Shown one piece after another: positions 28,235 through 38,171 of a DNA stretch of 64,000 nt; position 1 is the first letter of the stretch; the number at the start of each line of letters is the position of its first letter. The DNA is from Curtobacterium sp. BH-2-1-1 (GTDB lineage Bacteria > Actinomycetota > Actinomycetes > Actinomycetales > Microbacteriaceae): positions 3,658,001-3,722,000 of the forward strand of contig NZ_CP017580.1 of the NCBI RefSeq assembly GCF_001806325.1, given 5' to 3'. The translations under genes and the position numbers were made by a program. The notes below the pieces were generated by a model that was given only the letters and a program-made list of their open reading frames with translations, searched no databases and was not told the origin of the DNA.

Positions 28235-28999
28235 GTGTCCGGGCATTCCAAGTGGGCAACGACCAAGCACAAGAAGGCCGTCATCGACCAGCGACGTGCC
28301 AAGTCGTTCGCGAAGCTCATCAAGAACATCGAGGTCGCCGCCAAGATGGGCGGCGCCGACCTCTCCGGCAACCCGACCCTCGTCGACGCCGTGCAGAAGG
28401 CCAAGAAGACCTCGGTCCCCAACGACAACATCGACCGCGCCATCAAGCGCGGTGCCGGCCTGACCGGTGAGACGATCGAGTACACGACGATCATGTACGA
28501 GGGCTACGGCCCGAACGGCGTCGCGATGCTCATCGAGTGCCTCACGGACAACAAGAACCGTGCCGCTGCCGAGGTCCGCACCGCGATGTCGCGGAACGGC
28601 GGGACCATGGCCGACCCGGGCAGCGTCGCCTACAACTTCTCCCGCAAGGGCGTCATCTCCGTCACCAAGACCGACGGCCTCGACGAGGACACCGTCATGA
28701 CGGCGGTGCTGGACGCCGGCGTCGAGGACGTCATCGACCAGGGCGGCGGCTTCGAGGTCATCACCGAGGCGACCGACCTCGTCGCGGCCCGCACCGCGCT
28801 GCAGGACGCCGGGATCGACTACGACTCCGCCGATGCCGAGTTCGTCCCCGGCCTCAAGGTGCCGGTCGACGCCGACACGGCGCGCAAGGTGTTCCGCCTG
28901 ATCGACGCGCTCGAGGACAGCGACGACGTGCAGAACGTCTACTCGAACTTCGACATCCCCGCGGACGTCCAGGCCGAGCTCGACGAGGACGAGGACTAG
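28235..28999 (+). CDS. yebC: YebC/PmpR-family DNA-binding or translation factor
   Basis: 254 residues. Opens [20 protein letters not shown], the universal YebC signature, followed by [20 protein letters not shown] and [26 protein letters not shown] precedes the GTG. It stands directly upstream of ruvCAB, its usual place. The classical annotation is transcriptional regulator; recent work links the family to ribosome stalling relief. Confidence 0.95.
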   Translation: MSGHSKWATTKHKKAVIDQRRAKSFAKLIKNIEVAAKMGGADLSGNPTLVDAVQKAKKTSVPNDNIDRAIKRGAGLTGETIEYTTIMYEGYGPNGVAMLIECLTDNKNRAAAEVRTAMSRNGGTMADPGSVAYNFSRKGVISVTKTDGLDEDTVMTAVLDAGVEDVIDQGGGFEVITEATDLVAARTALQDAGIDYDSADAEFVPGLKVPVDADTARKVFRLIDALEDSDDVQNVYSNFDIPADVQAELDEDED

Positions 29000-29003
29000 C
29001 CCG

Positions 29004-29654
29004 ATGCTGCGCGTGCTCGGGGTCGACCCCGGGCTCACGCGGTGCGGCGTCGGCATCGTCGAGGTCGCATCGAACCGCCGCGCCCGGCTCGTCCACGTGA
29101 CGGTCGTGCGCACCCCGGCGGACATGGCGCTCGAGCAGCGGCTGCTCCGCATCGCCGACGGCATCGCCGCCGAGATCGACGAGCACCGTCCCGACGCCGT
29201 CGCGGTCGAGCGGGTGTTCGCGCAGGCGAACGTCCGGACGGTCATGGGCACGGCGCAGGCCGCCGGCCTCGCCCTGCACGCCGCGGCGGCACGGGGGCTG
29301 CCGGTCGGGCTGCACACCCCGTCCGAGGTGAAGGCTGCCGTGACCGGGTACGGCAACGCGGACAAGCGCCAGGTGCAGACGATGATCGCGCGCGTGCTCG
29401 GCCTCGACGAGGCCCCCAAGCCCGCCGACGCCGCGGACGCGCTCGCCCTGGCGGTGTGCCACGCCTGGAGGCTCGGGTCACCCGACACGGTCGGCACGCG
29501 TGCCACGAACCTCACCCCGGCACAGCGTGCGTGGCGGGACGCACAGGGCGGCACGGTCGACTCGCCGCTGGCACGCGCCGCGGCCGCGGCCGCCGGTCGC
29601 TCGCAGCGTGGCTCGTCGGCATCGTCGGTGGCCGGCCGTAGGCTCGGGGCATGA
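29004..29654 (+). CDS. ruvC: Holliday junction resolvase RuvC
   Basis: 216 residues. [17 protein letters not shown] carries the first catalytic Asp; [16 protein letters not shown] the Glu; [16 protein letters not shown] the C-terminal Asp pair. The tail beyond about 175 is Ala/Arg-rich. Four bases after yebC, and its end overlaps ruvA. It cleaves Holliday junctions held by RuvAB. Confidence 0.95.
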   Translation: MLRVLGVDPGLTRCGVGIVEVASNRRARLVHVTVVRTPADMALEQRLLRIADGIAAEIDEHRPDAVAVERVFAQANVRTVMGTAQAAGLALHAAAARGLPVGLHTPSEVKAAVTGYGNADKRQVQTMIARVLGLDEAPKPADAADALALAVCHAWRLGSPDTVGTRATNLTPAQRAWRDAQGGTVDSPLARAAAAAAGRSQRGSSASSVAGRRLGA

Positions 29655-30268
29655 TCGCGAGTCTCCGGGGCACCTGCATCGACATCGCCGGCTCCGGCGT
29701 GGTGATCGAGGTCGGGGGAGTGGGCTACGCGGTCACGGTGACCCCGGCACACGCCCTGACGATGCGCCACGGGTCCGAGGTCTTCGTGCGGACCGCGATG
29801 ATCGTGCGCGAGGACGAGCACCTCCTCTTCGGCTTCGAGTCCACCGACGCGCTCCAGGTGTTCGACCTCCTCCGCAGCGTGTCCGGCGTCGGCCCGAAGT
29901 CGGCGATGGGCGTCCTCGCCCACATGGACCCGGCCCAGGTCGCGAACGCCGTCGCACACGACGACGACGGCGCCTTCCGCAAGGTCTCCGGCATCGGCCC
30001 GAAGACCGCCAAGCTCATCATCGTCGCCCTCTCCGGCAAGCTCGCCGCGTTCGAGCAGGTGCCCGTCGTGGCGGCCCGCGGCGGCACCGCGCACCCGGCC
30101 GCGACCGACGTCGTCGCCGCCCTCGTCGGCCTCGGCTGGCGCGAGGACGCCGCGCAGCGCGCGGTCGACGAGACCATCGCGTCCGAGCCGGGCGTCGCCT
30201 CGATGGGCACCCAGGCACTGCTCCGCGCCGCCCTGGGTGCGCTCCGCCCCGCCGGTGCCGGCCGGTGA
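29651..30268 (+). CDS. ruvA: Holliday junction branch migration protein RuvA
   Basis: 205 residues. [20 protein letters not shown] is the typical start. HhH motifs are [20 protein letters not shown] and [16 protein letters not shown]. The C-terminal domain (about 155-203) contacts RuvB. TAGGCT lies 6 bases before the ATG, inside the ruvC 3' end, so an internal promoter is possible. Confidence 0.95.
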   Translation: MIASLRGTCIDIAGSGVVIEVGGVGYAVTVTPAHALTMRHGSEVFVRTAMIVREDEHLLFGFESTDALQVFDLLRSVSGVGPKSAMGVLAHMDPAQVANAVAHDDDGAFRKVSGIGPKTAKLIIVALSGKLAAFEQVPVVAARGGTAHPAATDVVAALVGLGWREDAAQRAVDETIASEPGVASMGTQALLRAALGALRPAGAGR

Positions 30269-31302
30269 GCGGGATCACCGCCGCGGGCGCCGAGTCACAA
30301 GAGGAACTCGCGTTCGAGGGGGCCCTCCGCCCGAAGTCCCTCGACGAGTTCGTCGGGCAGCGGAAGGTCCGGGGGCAGCTCGACCTGCTCCTCAAGGCGG
30401 CGGCACTGCAGGACCGGACGCCCGACCACATCCTGATGGCCGGCCCTCCCGGACTCGGCAAGACGACCCTCGCGATGATCGTCGCGCACGAGTCCGGTCG
30501 GCCCCTGCGGATGTCGAGCGGCCCGGCGATCCAGCACGCCGGTGACCTCGCCGCAGTGCTGTCGTCCCTCGTCCCCGGCGAGGTCCTGTTCATCGACGAG
30601 ATCCACCGGATGGCCCGCTCGGCAGAGGAGATGCTCTACCTCGCGATGGAGGACTTCCGCATCGACGTGATGGTCGGCAAAGGGGCCGGCGCCACGAGCA
30701 TCCCGCTCGACCTCGCGCCGTTCACCCTCGTCGGCGCCACCACGCGTGCCGGCCTCCTGCCGAACCCGCTGCGCGACCGCTTCGGGTTCACCGCCCACCT
30801 CGAGTTCTACGAGAAGGACGAGCTCGAGCAGGTCCTCATCCGGGCGGCACACCTGCTCGAACTCGACATCGACCGGTCCGCGCTGCGCGAGATCGCCGGG
30901 CGCTCCCGGGGCACACCACGCATCGCGAACCGCCTGCTCCGACGTGTCCGCGACTACGCCCTCGTGCACCGCACCACCGACGGCATGGCCGCCGTGCAGG
31001 GCGCCCTCGACCTCTACGACGTCGACGAACTCGGACTCGACCGCCTCGACCGCGCCGTGGTCGAGACGATGCTGACGCGCTTCGACGGCGGTCCCGTCGG
31101 CCTGAACACCCTCGCGGTGTCCGTCGGGGAAGAGTCCGAGACCATCGAGTCGGTCGTCGAACCGTTCCTCGTCCGGGTCGGCCTCGTCACCCGCAGCCCC
31201 CGCGGGCGGATCGCCACCCCGCAGGCCTGGCGGCACTTCGACATGACACCCGGGCAGGCCGGCCTCGCACAGCCCGGGCTGTTCGACGACGACGCCGACT
31301 GA
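30265..31302 (+). CDS. ruvB: Holliday junction branch migration ATPase RuvB
   Basis: 345 residues from GTG 30265 (GTGA overlap with ruvA). [15 protein letters not shown], Walker [10 protein letters not shown] (about 61), Walker [10 protein letters not shown], sensor [19 protein letters not shown] and the C-terminal winged helix with [11 protein letters not shown] are standard RuvB. Hexameric motor for branch migration with RuvA. Confidence 0.96.
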   Translation: MSGITAAGAESQEELAFEGALRPKSLDEFVGQRKVRGQLDLLLKAAALQDRTPDHILMAGPPGLGKTTLAMIVAHESGRPLRMSSGPAIQHAGDLAAVLSSLVPGEVLFIDEIHRMARSAEEMLYLAMEDFRIDVMVGKGAGATSIPLDLAPFTLVGATTRAGLLPNPLRDRFGFTAHLEFYEKDELEQVLIRAAHLLELDIDRSALREIAGRSRGTPRIANRLLRRVRDYALVHRTTDGMAAVQGALDLYDVDELGLDRLDRAVVETMLTRFDGGPVGLNTLAVSVGEESETIESVVEPFLVRVGLVTRSPRGRIATPQAWRHFDMTPGQAGLAQPGLFDDDAD

Positions 31303-31397
31303 CGTCCCCGTCCGCGGTCTCGGTGACATGCCACGCACAGACGTGTGCCCTAGACTGCTACGGCCCGAAACCGAGCAACCAGAGAAGGCAACGCATC

Positions 31398-31805
31398 ATG
31401 GGTCAAGAAGTCATCCTCATCGTCATCGTCGTGGCGTTCGCGGCCTTCATGTTCTACAACAGCCGGAAGCGCAAGAAGCAGCAGGGCGAGCTCGCCACCA
31501 AGATGGTGCCGGGCGCGAAGGTCATGCTGTCCTTCGGTCTGTACGGCACGCTCCTGTCGGTCGACGACGAGAAGGTCACGGCCGACGTCGAGATCGCACC
31601 GGGAACGGTCGTCACCGTCCACCGCCAGACCCTGTCGCGTGTCGTCGACGACACCGCGTCGGACATCACCACCACGGCCACGCCCGAGGACGAGCCGGCA
31701 GCGCCGAAGCCCGTCGCCGAGCTCAACGGGGAGCCGATCTACGGCGAGCGTGTCGAGTCCACGGACGCCGACACCGACGCTGCGAAGCGCAAGACCGAAG
31801 ACTGA
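31398..31805 (+). CDS. yajC: Preprotein translocase accessory subunit YajC
   Basis: 135 residues: one N-terminal membrane helix (VILIVIVVAFAAFMFY), the basic RKRKKQQ, then KMVPGAKVMLSFGLYGTL and a small beta domain, with an acidic tail of about 45 residues. First gene of the yajC-secD-secF group. Confidence 0.9.
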   Translation: MGQEVILIVIVVAFAAFMFYNSRKRKKQQGELATKMVPGAKVMLSFGLYGTLLSVDDEKVTADVEIAPGTVVTVHRQTLSRVVDDTASDITTTATPEDEPAAPKPVAELNGEPIYGERVESTDADTDAAKRKTED

Positions 31806-31812
31806 CTCCTCG

Positions 31813-31838
31813 GCCGCCGGGTCCACCGACCCGGCGGC
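31813..31838. terminator. Hairpin between yajC and secD
   Basis: GCCGCCGGGTC-CACC-GACCCGGCGGC, a perfect 11-bp stem 8 bases after yajC. It could partly terminate, or set the mRNA end that makes YajC more abundant than SecD. Confidence 0.55.
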
Positions 31839-31892
31839 GACACCTGCCGCCGGTCAACCGCCGTCGGTCCTGACAGAAAGACGAGACGACCG

Positions 31893-33644
31893 GTGGCACG
31901 ATCGACACCCGTCAAGAAGGCGATCCGCTCGCTGACCTGGTTGGTGATCCTCATGGCGGTCCTCGCGGGGTTGAACACCGCCGCGTCGGTCCTCGCCGGG
32001 AACACCAAGGACGACAGCGGCAAGTGGTTCGAAGGGGCCAGCTGGGTCCCGGAACTCGCCCTCGACCTCCAGGGCGGCACGCAGCTGACGCTCGCGGCGC
32101 AGAACACCGAGGGCGGCTCGGTGACGAGCCAGCAGCTCAACCAGGCCGTGAACATCATCCGGCAGCGCATCAACGCGACCGGTGTCTCGGAATCGCAGAT
32201 CAACACCCAGGGGACGAACAACATCGTCGTCTCCATCCCGGGCAAGCCGGACAAGGCGACGATCGACCGCATCGAGGCGGCGGCGAAGCTCACGTTCCGC
32301 CCGGTCCTCTACACCGAGGCGGCGACCAACACCGCGGTGGGCGGCAGCGGATCCTCGTCGGCCTCCGCGGCGCCGTACTCCCCGCCGGCATCGCTCGCCG
32401 CGACGCCGAGCGCCAAGCCGACCAACGGCAGCGACCTGAACTGGGTCACGCCGGCGCTGCAGGACCTGTACACGAACTACAACTGCAACGCTCCGGACGA
32501 CGTCACGACGGCGCCGGACGACGAGCCCCTCGTCACCTGTGACCAGGACGGTGCCGCGAAGTACATCCTCGGCCCGGTCGAGGTGTCCGGCTCGGGCATC
32601 AGCAACGCCACCTCCGGCCTCGCGACCGACTCGCAGGGCACGTCGACCGGCCAGTGGGCCGTCAACCTGACGTTCAAGGGCAAGAGCTCGGACGACTTCC
32701 GCGACGTCACCAGCCGGCTCGTGAAGCTGCAGCCGCCGCAGAACCAGTTCGCGATCGTCCTCGACGGCTCCGTCATCACGGCCCCGGCGTCGAACGCGGC
32801 CATCACGAACGGCAAGGCGCAGATCACCGGCTCGTTCACGGCCGACTCCGCGAAGACCCTCGCCGACCAGTTGAAGTACGGCGCGCTGCCGATCAACTTC
32901 CAGGTCCAGTCGAACGAGAACATCTCCGCGACGCTCGGTACCGCGCAGCTCGTCGGTGGCCTCGTGGCGGGTCTGATCGGTCTGATCCTGGTCATCATTT
33001 ACTCGGTCATCCAGTACCGGGCGCTCGCGTTCGTCACGGTCCTCTCGCTCGGTGTGGCCGCGGCGTTGACGTACCTCGTGATCGCGATCATGTCCTGGCG
33101 CGTCGACTACCGCCTGTCGTTGGCGGGAGTGGCGGGTCTGATCGTCGCGATCGGCATCACGGCGGACTCGTTCATCGTGTACTTCGAGCGCATCAGGGAC
33201 GAACTCCGTGACGGCCGGGGCCTCGAGAGTGCCGTCGAGTCCGGGTGGAAGCGTGCACTGCGCACGATCCTGGCGTCCGACTCGATCAACTTCCTCGCCG
33301 CCGTGGTGCTCTACATCCTCGCGGTGAGCGACGTGAAGGGCTTCGCGTTCACGCTGCTCCTCACCACCCTGATCGACGTCGTCGTGGTCGTCATGTTCAC
33401 GCACCCGATGATGCAGCTCATCGCCCGCAGCCGCTTCTTCGGCGAGGGACACCGGTTCAGCGGGCTCGATCCCGCGGCCCTCGGCGCCGTCTACCGCGGT
33501 CGCGCGCAGTTCCGCGCGCCGGTCGTCGACGGCAGGCGTCAGCGCAGCGCCGGTGAGGCGCAGCGTCGACAGACGATCGCAGAGCGGAAGGCCGCGCAGG
33601 CCTCCGGCGAGAACGGCACGACGCCGGACGGGAAGGACGACTGA
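31893..33644 (+). CDS. secD: Protein translocase subunit SecD
   Basis: 583 residues. One N-terminal helix, then LDLQGGTQLTLAAQ (the conserved D1 region), a periplasmic-side domain with a low-complexity Ser/Ala/Pro insert (about 150-180), the FKGKSSDDFRDVT region, and five C-terminal helices (about 345-515) including GVAGLIVAIGITADSFIVYF. The tail after 520 is basic. Works with SecF, driven by the proton gradient, to pull proteins through SecYEG. The stop overlaps secF (TGATG). Confidence 0.94.
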   Translation: MARSTPVKKAIRSLTWLVILMAVLAGLNTAASVLAGNTKDDSGKWFEGASWVPELALDLQGGTQLTLAAQNTEGGSVTSQQLNQAVNIIRQRINATGVSESQINTQGTNNIVVSIPGKPDKATIDRIEAAAKLTFRPVLYTEAATNTAVGGSGSSSASAAPYSPPASLAATPSAKPTNGSDLNWVTPALQDLYTNYNCNAPDDVTTAPDDEPLVTCDQDGAAKYILGPVEVSGSGISNATSGLATDSQGTSTGQWAVNLTFKGKSSDDFRDVTSRLVKLQPPQNQFAIVLDGSVITAPASNAAITNGKAQITGSFTADSAKTLADQLKYGALPINFQVQSNENISATLGTAQLVGGLVAGLIGLILVIIYSVIQYRALAFVTVLSLGVAAALTYLVIAIMSWRVDYRLSLAGVAGLIVAIGITADSFIVYFERIRDELRDGRGLESAVESGWKRALRTILASDSINFLAAVVLYILAVSDVKGFAFTLLLTTLIDVVVVVMFTHPMMQLIARSRFFGEGHRFSGLDPAALGAVYRGRAQFRAPVVDGRRQRSAGEAQRRQTIAERKAAQASGENGTTPDGKDD

Positions 33645-34645
33645 TGGCCAGCTTCAGCCAGTTCGGCAGCGACCTCTACACGGGGAAGCGCTCGTACGAC
33701 ATCGTCGGCCGCCGCAAGACCTGGTACGTCATCGCGATCATCGCGATCGTGGTCTCGCTCGCGGTCCCGTGGCTGCGTGGCGGGTACCAGCTCGGCATCG
33801 AGTTCACCGGCGGGTCCGAGTTCACGCTCTCCGACGTGAAGACGCTCGACCAGAACCTCGCCACCGAGACCGTCGAGTCGATCGTCCCCGACGGCGTCCC
33901 GCGTGTCTCGCAGCTCGGTACGCACGGCATCCGCGTGCAGACCGGCCAGCTCACCGACCGTGAGACCTCCGAGGTCCAGGACGCCCTGGCGAAGGCCTAC
34001 GACGTCCCGGACAGCCAGGTCGCCGCGACCTTCATCGGTGCGACCTGGGGTGCCGACGTGCTCAACCAGGCGATCCGCGGCCTCGTGATCTTCCTCGCCC
34101 TCGCGGCGGTGTTCATGGCGCTGTACTTCCGCACGTGGAAGATGTCGGTGTCCGCCATGGTGGCGCTCCTCCACGACCTCCTGATCACGGCGGGCGTGTA
34201 CGGCATCGTCGGGCTCGAGGTCACGCCCGCGGCGGTGATCGGCTTCCTGACCATCCTCGGCTACTCGCTGTACGACACCGTCGTGGTGTTCGACAAGGTC
34301 CGCGAGAACACGAGCCAGGAGTCCCACCGCACCTTCGTCCAGTCGGTGAACCTCGCGGTCAACCAGACGCTCGTGCGGTCGATCAACACCTCGGTCGTCG
34401 CACTGCTGCCGGTCGGCGCGATCCTCTTCATCGGGTCGTACATCCTCGGCGCCGGAACGCTCCGCGACATCTCGCTCGCGCTGTTCATCGGCATCATCGT
34501 CGGCACCTACTCGACGATCTTCATCGCGTCGCCGATGTACGCGCACCTGCGAGAGAACGAGCCGAAGATCAAGCAGGCCGACGCCAAGAAGCAGGCCGCT
34601 GCCGCCAAGCGTCAGCGCGAGGTCGACGCGACGGCGGGCGTCTGA
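33644..34645 (+). CDS. secF: Protein translocase subunit SecF
   Basis: 333 residues with six helices. GIEFTGGSEFTL (about 50-61) is the SecF extracytoplasmic signature; VIGFLTILGYSLYDTVVVFDK (about 196-216, given in part) and INTSVVALLPVGAILFIGS mark helices 4 and 5. Ends in a basic Lys/Ala tail. Overlaps secD upstream and the rhodanese gene downstream, so all three are coupled. Confidence 0.95.
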   Translation: MASFSQFGSDLYTGKRSYDIVGRRKTWYVIAIIAIVVSLAVPWLRGGYQLGIEFTGGSEFTLSDVKTLDQNLATETVESIVPDGVPRVSQLGTHGIRVQTGQLTDRETSEVQDALAKAYDVPDSQVAATFIGATWGADVLNQAIRGLVIFLALAAVFMALYFRTWKMSVSAMVALLHDLLITAGVYGIVGLEVTPAAVIGFLTILGYSLYDTVVVFDKVRENTSQESHRTFVQSVNLAVNQTLVRSINTSVVALLPVGAILFIGSYILGAGTLRDISLALFIGIIVGTYSTIFIASPMYAHLRENEPKIKQADAKKQAAAAKRQREVDATAGV

Positions 34646-34992
34646 TGCCGGCGGAGATCGTCGACGTCGACGTGGCCGAGGCCCGTCGGCGGATCGACGC
34701 CGGCGCGCGCCTGTTCGACGTGCGCGAGCAGGGGGAGTGGGACGAGGTCCACGCTCCCGAGGCGACCCTCGTGCCGATGTCCGAGTTGGTCGCCCGGTGG
34801 AAGGAGATCGACGGCGGCGACGAGCCCGCGATCATCGTCTGCCACTCCGGCGGACGCTCCGCGCGGGTCGTGGCGGCACTCGAGCAGTCCGGGGTCCCCG
34901 CGGTGAACCTCGTCGGCGGCATGGTCGCGTGGGAGCAGTCGGGCGCCCCCGTGGTGCGCGACGCCCAGGGCGAACCGCGTCACGAGCACTGA
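34645..34992 (+). CDS. Single-domain rhodanese-like sulfurtransferase
   Basis: 115 residues. ARLFDVREQGEWDEVH, the active-site loop VCHSGGRSARV (Cys near 67) and VNLVGGMVAWEQSGAPV complete a rhodanese fold. The six-residue loop CHSGGRS is of sulfurtransferase size. It starts inside the secF stop (TGATG) and fills the place where many actinobacteria carry apt. Confidence 0.88.
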   Translation: MPAEIVDVDVAEARRRIDAGARLFDVREQGEWDEVHAPEATLVPMSELVARWKEIDGGDEPAIIVCHSGGRSARVVAALEQSGVPAVNLVGGMVAWEQSGAPVVRDAQGEPRHEH

Positions 34993-35049
34993 CCGGACAC
35001 GCGTAGTCTTGTCGGATCGAGCTCGGACGGGCATCCCGGGAGGCGCAGC

Positions 35050-37410
35050 ATGACGGACACGCGTGAGTCCACGCCGCAGGACGCCTCTGCGCCGCGGGCA
35101 GGGCAGGACACCGGCTCCGCGAGCCGCCCCGGCTCCGCACCCCGGCCGACGAGTCCGCTCGGGCCGAACACGACCGGCAACCTCGGTTCGCTCCGGTCGC
35201 TGCTGCCGCGGCTGTTCTCGCGCGCCCAGCCCGCCGGTGCGGTCGACACCCTGATCCGCACCGTCCGGTCGCACCACCCCAAGGCCGACGTGACGCTCAT
35301 CGAGCGCGCCTACTCGGTCGCGGAACGCGCGCACGACGGGCAGAAGCGCAAGTCGGGCGAGCCGTACATCACGCACCCGGTCGCGGTGGCGCAGATCCTC
35401 GCCGACCTCGGGATCGGGCCGATCACCATCGCCGCGGCGCTCCTGCACGACACCGTCGAGGACACCGACTACCAGCTCGACCAGCTGCGCGAGGACTTCG
35501 GCGACGAGATCGCCATGCTCGTCGACGGCGTCACGAAGCTCGACAAGGTCAAGTACGGCGACAGCGCCCAGGCCGAGACCGTCCGCAAGATGGTCATCGC
35601 GATGTCGAAGGACATCCGCGTCTTGGTCATCAAGCTCGCCGACCGGCTGCACAACGCCCGCACGTGGGGCTTCGTCGAGTCGACCTCCGCCACGCGCAAG
35701 GCGAAGGAGACCCTCGAGATCTACGCGCCGCTCGCGCACCGGCTCGGCATCCAGATGATCAAGCTGGAGCTCGAGGACCTCTCGTTCGCGGTGCTCCACC
35801 CCAAGCTGTACGTCGAGATCGACAGCCTGGTGAAGGAACGCCAGCCGAAGCGCGAGCAGTTCGTCCAGAACGTCATCGGCACGCTCAAGAAGGACCTCAA
35901 GGCCGCCAAGGTCCGCGGCGAGGTCATGGGCCGCCCGAAGCAGTACTACTCGATCTACCAAAAGATGATCGTCCGCGGGCGCGAGTTCGACGAGATCTAC
36001 GACCTGGTCGGCATCCGCGTCCTCGTCCCGACCGTGCGCGACTGCTACGCGATGCTCGGTTCCGTGCACGCGCGGTGGACGCCGCTGCCGGGTCGGTTCA
36101 AGGACTACATCGCGACGCCGAAGTTCAACCTGTACCAGTCGCTGCACACCACCGTCCTGGGGCCGCAGGGCCGTGCGGTCGAGATCCAGATCCGCACCCA
36201 CGAGATGCACCAGCGGGCCGAGTTCGGTGTCGCCGCCCACTGGAAGTACAAGCAGCGCGCGGCCGGCCGTGACGTCGACTCCTCGTCGGCCACCGACCAG
36301 GACATGGCGTGGCTGGCGCACATCACCGACTGGCAGGCCGAGACGAGCGACCCGGGTGAGTTCCTCGACTCGCTCCGGTACGAGATCGGTGCGAAGGAGA
36401 CCTACGTCTTCACGCCCCAGGGCAAGGTCATCGGGCTGCCGTCCGGTGCGACCCCCGTCGACTTCGCGTACGCCGTGCACACCGAGATCGGCCACCGCAC
36501 GATGGGCGCCAAGGTCAACGGGCGGCTCGTGCCCCTCGAGAGCGCCCTGTCGAGCGGCGACGTCGTCGAGATCTTCACCTCGAAGAACCCCGACTCCGGC
36601 CCCAGCCAGGACTGGCTGACCTTCGTCCGGAGCCCACGCGCCCGGAACAAGATCAAGCAGTGGTTCACCAAGGAACGCCGCGAAGAGGCGATCGAGCAGG
36701 GCCGCGACGCGATCGCGCGGGCGATGCGGAAGCAGAACCTGCCGCTCCAGCGCATCATGAGCCAGGACTCGATCTCCGAGGTCGCGTCGTCGATGCGCTA
36801 CGACGACATCTCCGCGCTGTACGCGGCCGTCGGCGAGGGGCACGTCTCCACGCAGTCGGTGATCGAGAAGGTCCTCGGGAACGTCCAGACCGAGACCGAG
36901 ACGGAAGAGCCGGAGCTCAGCTTCCCCCGCCAGGTCACGAGCCGGCAGCTGCGCAACAGCGACAGCGGCGTCCTCGTGCGTGGCGCGCCGGACATCCTCG
37001 TCAAGCTCGCGAAGTGCTGCACGCCGGTCCCGGGCGACCAGATCGTCGGGTTCATCACCCGCGGCCAGGGTGTCTCGGTGCACCAGGCCTCGTGCACGAA
37101 CGTCAAGTCGCTCATGAACGAGCCCGACCGGATGATCGAGGTGGAGTGGGCGCCGTCCTCGAAGTCGGTGTTCCTCGTGCAGATCCAGATCGAGGCGCTC
37201 GATCGGTCGGGGCTCCTCAGCGACGTGACCCGGGTGCTGACGGACCACCACGTGAACATCCTGTCCGCGACGGTCTCGACGTCGTCCGACCGGCTCGCGC
37301 TGAGCCGCTTCGTGTTCGAGATGGGCGACACGACCCACCTCGACCGTGTGCTCAACGCCGTGCGACGGATCGACGCGGTCTACGACGTCTACCGGGTCAG
37401 CGCGGGCTGA
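35050..37410 (+). CDS. rel: Bifunctional (p)ppGpp synthetase/hydrolase
   Basis: 786 residues. Disordered N-terminus to about 60, HD hydrolase domain with HDTVEDT near 134, synthetase domain with RFKDYIATPKFNLYQSLHTT (about 351-370), TGS domain near 445-505 (VFTPQGKVIGLPSGATPVDF), helical/zinc-finger region with KCCTPVPGD, and a C-terminal ACT domain (about 705-785). The intact HD motif and synthetase site indicate both activities. TAGTCT near 35001 and GGGAGG before the ATG give promoter and RBS. Confidence 0.95.
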   Translation: MTDTRESTPQDASAPRAGQDTGSASRPGSAPRPTSPLGPNTTGNLGSLRSLLPRLFSRAQPAGAVDTLIRTVRSHHPKADVTLIERAYSVAERAHDGQKRKSGEPYITHPVAVAQILADLGIGPITIAAALLHDTVEDTDYQLDQLREDFGDEIAMLVDGVTKLDKVKYGDSAQAETVRKMVIAMSKDIRVLVIKLADRLHNARTWGFVESTSATRKAKETLEIYAPLAHRLGIQMIKLELEDLSFAVLHPKLYVEIDSLVKERQPKREQFVQNVIGTLKKDLKAAKVRGEVMGRPKQYYSIYQKMIVRGREFDEIYDLVGIRVLVPTVRDCYAMLGSVHARWTPLPGRFKDYIATPKFNLYQSLHTTVLGPQGRAVEIQIRTHEMHQRAEFGVAAHWKYKQRAAGRDVDSSSATDQDMAWLAHITDWQAETSDPGEFLDSLRYEIGAKETYVFTPQGKVIGLPSGATPVDFAYAVHTEIGHRTMGAKVNGRLVPLESALSSGDVVEIFTSKNPDSGPSQDWLTFVRSPRARNKIKQWFTKERREEAIEQGRDAIARAMRKQNLPLQRIMSQDSISEVASSMRYDDISALYAAVGEGHVSTQSVIEKVLGNVQTETETEEPELSFPRQVTSRQLRNSDSGVLVRGAPDILVKLAKCCTPVPGDQIVGFITRGQGVSVHQASCTNVKSLMNEPDRMIEVEWAPSSKSVFLVQIQIEALDRSGLLSDVTRVLTDHHVNILSATVSTSSDRLALSRFVFEMGDTTHLDRVLNAVRRIDAVYDVYRVSAG

Positions 37411-37452
37411 CCCGAGACCCGGTCGACCAGACCGGGTCAGCGCGGGCTGACC
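37391..37452. terminator. Duplicated hairpins at the rel / AbiEi-like convergent junction
   Basis: GGGTCAGC-GCGG-GCTGACCC (37394-37413) is followed by GACCCGGTC-GACCA-GACCGGGTC (37416-37438). The 22 bases at 37391-37412 recur exactly at 37431-37452, so the ends of both coding regions lie inside the duplication. It probably terminates both genes. Confidence 0.6.
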
Positions 37453-38015
37453 GGCTCCCCGGCCGCGTCGAGCACGTCCCGCAACCGCCGCTCCGCCTGC
37501 CGGGCCATCGGGATCGTCCCGAGCGTCGCGAGGGACCCGGCGACCGCGGCGACCGACACCGCACCGATCGCCAGGAGTCCGGCCACGGCCGCGGCGTCCG
37601 ACGGGTCGAACCCACCGGGCCGGTCCCCGGGGCTGCGCAGCAGGTCCACGACCGTGCGCAGCGGTGTGGTGACGCGGAGGCCACCGAGCACGACGACGTC
37701 CTCGTCCGTGATCACGACCTCGCGGACGCGCAGCGCGCCGTCGACGTGCACGCGGACCCGGAGCGGGACACAGGCCTCGAGCGGGGCCGGTGCACGCGAG
37801 ACGGCACCCCAGACCCACGCGGCCGTCCGGGTGCTCGCGATGAGGCGCGCGTCACGGAGCGCCCACGCCGCGGCTGCCGCCCGGAGCGCCGGGGTCTGCG
37901 GTTCGGCGGGGGAGGCCCAGCACGCCCCGACGGCCACGAGCTCGCCGGCGAGGACCGCTGCGCGCAGCTCGGCCTCGGGCCAGTCGTCGCTGGTCAGCAG
38001 CCGGGTTCGGGACAC
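37437..38015 (-). CDS. AbiEi-antitoxin-like protein without a toxin partner
   Basis: 192 residues from GTG 38015, supported by CAGGAT 6 bases upstream; an upstream GTG at 38039 would overlap that box. The order (helical N-terminus with AAWALRDARLIASTRTAAWV, then VVITDEDVVVLGGLRVTTPL and RTVVDLLRS) resembles the middle and C-terminal parts of actinobacterial AbiEi-type proteins. It lacks a clear winged-helix. No AbiEii-like nucleotidyltransferase lies next to it. Weak family assignment. Confidence 0.5.
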   Translation of the reverse strand: MSRTRLLTSDDWPEAELRAAVLAGELVAVGACWASPAEPQTPALRAAAAAWALRDARLIASTRTAAWVWGAVSRAPAPLEACVPLRVRVHVDGALRVREVVITDEDVVVLGGLRVTTPLRTVVDLLRSPGDRPGGFDPSDAAAVAGLLAIGAVSVAAVAGSLATLGTIPMARQAERRLRDVLDAAGEPVSPR

Positions 38016-38104
38016 CCGGACATCCTGCCCGACGCGCACGGCGCGTCGACGCGCCCTGTGGAGAGCGACGGACGTGCGCCCGCGACGCGACCACCTGTGG
38101 GCCA

Positions 38105-38136
38105 GGAGGCGCGGGTCGGCCCCGCACCGCGCCTCC
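38105..38136. repeat. Dispersed GGAGGCGCGG inverted repeat
   Basis: GGAGGCGCGG (38105-38114) and CCGCGCCTCC (38127-38136) around a 12-base loop, flanked by GCCA and CGTCC, exactly the flanks of the copy at 63665-63712. Confidence 0.7.
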
Positions 38137-38171
38137 CGTCCGTCAGCACGTGCCGTCGAGCGCCGACGTCG

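Noticed and set aside
33450..33480. tRNA-like GGTTC...GATCC sequence inside secD
   Set aside because: No acceptor stem, anticodon arm or CCA context could be built around it. No tRNA was found anywhere in the window.
37437..38015. A type IV (AbiEi/AbiEii) toxin-antitoxin or phage-defence pair
   Set aside because: Only the antitoxin-like half is present; neighbours are rel and a ROK kinase. The similarity itself is weak.
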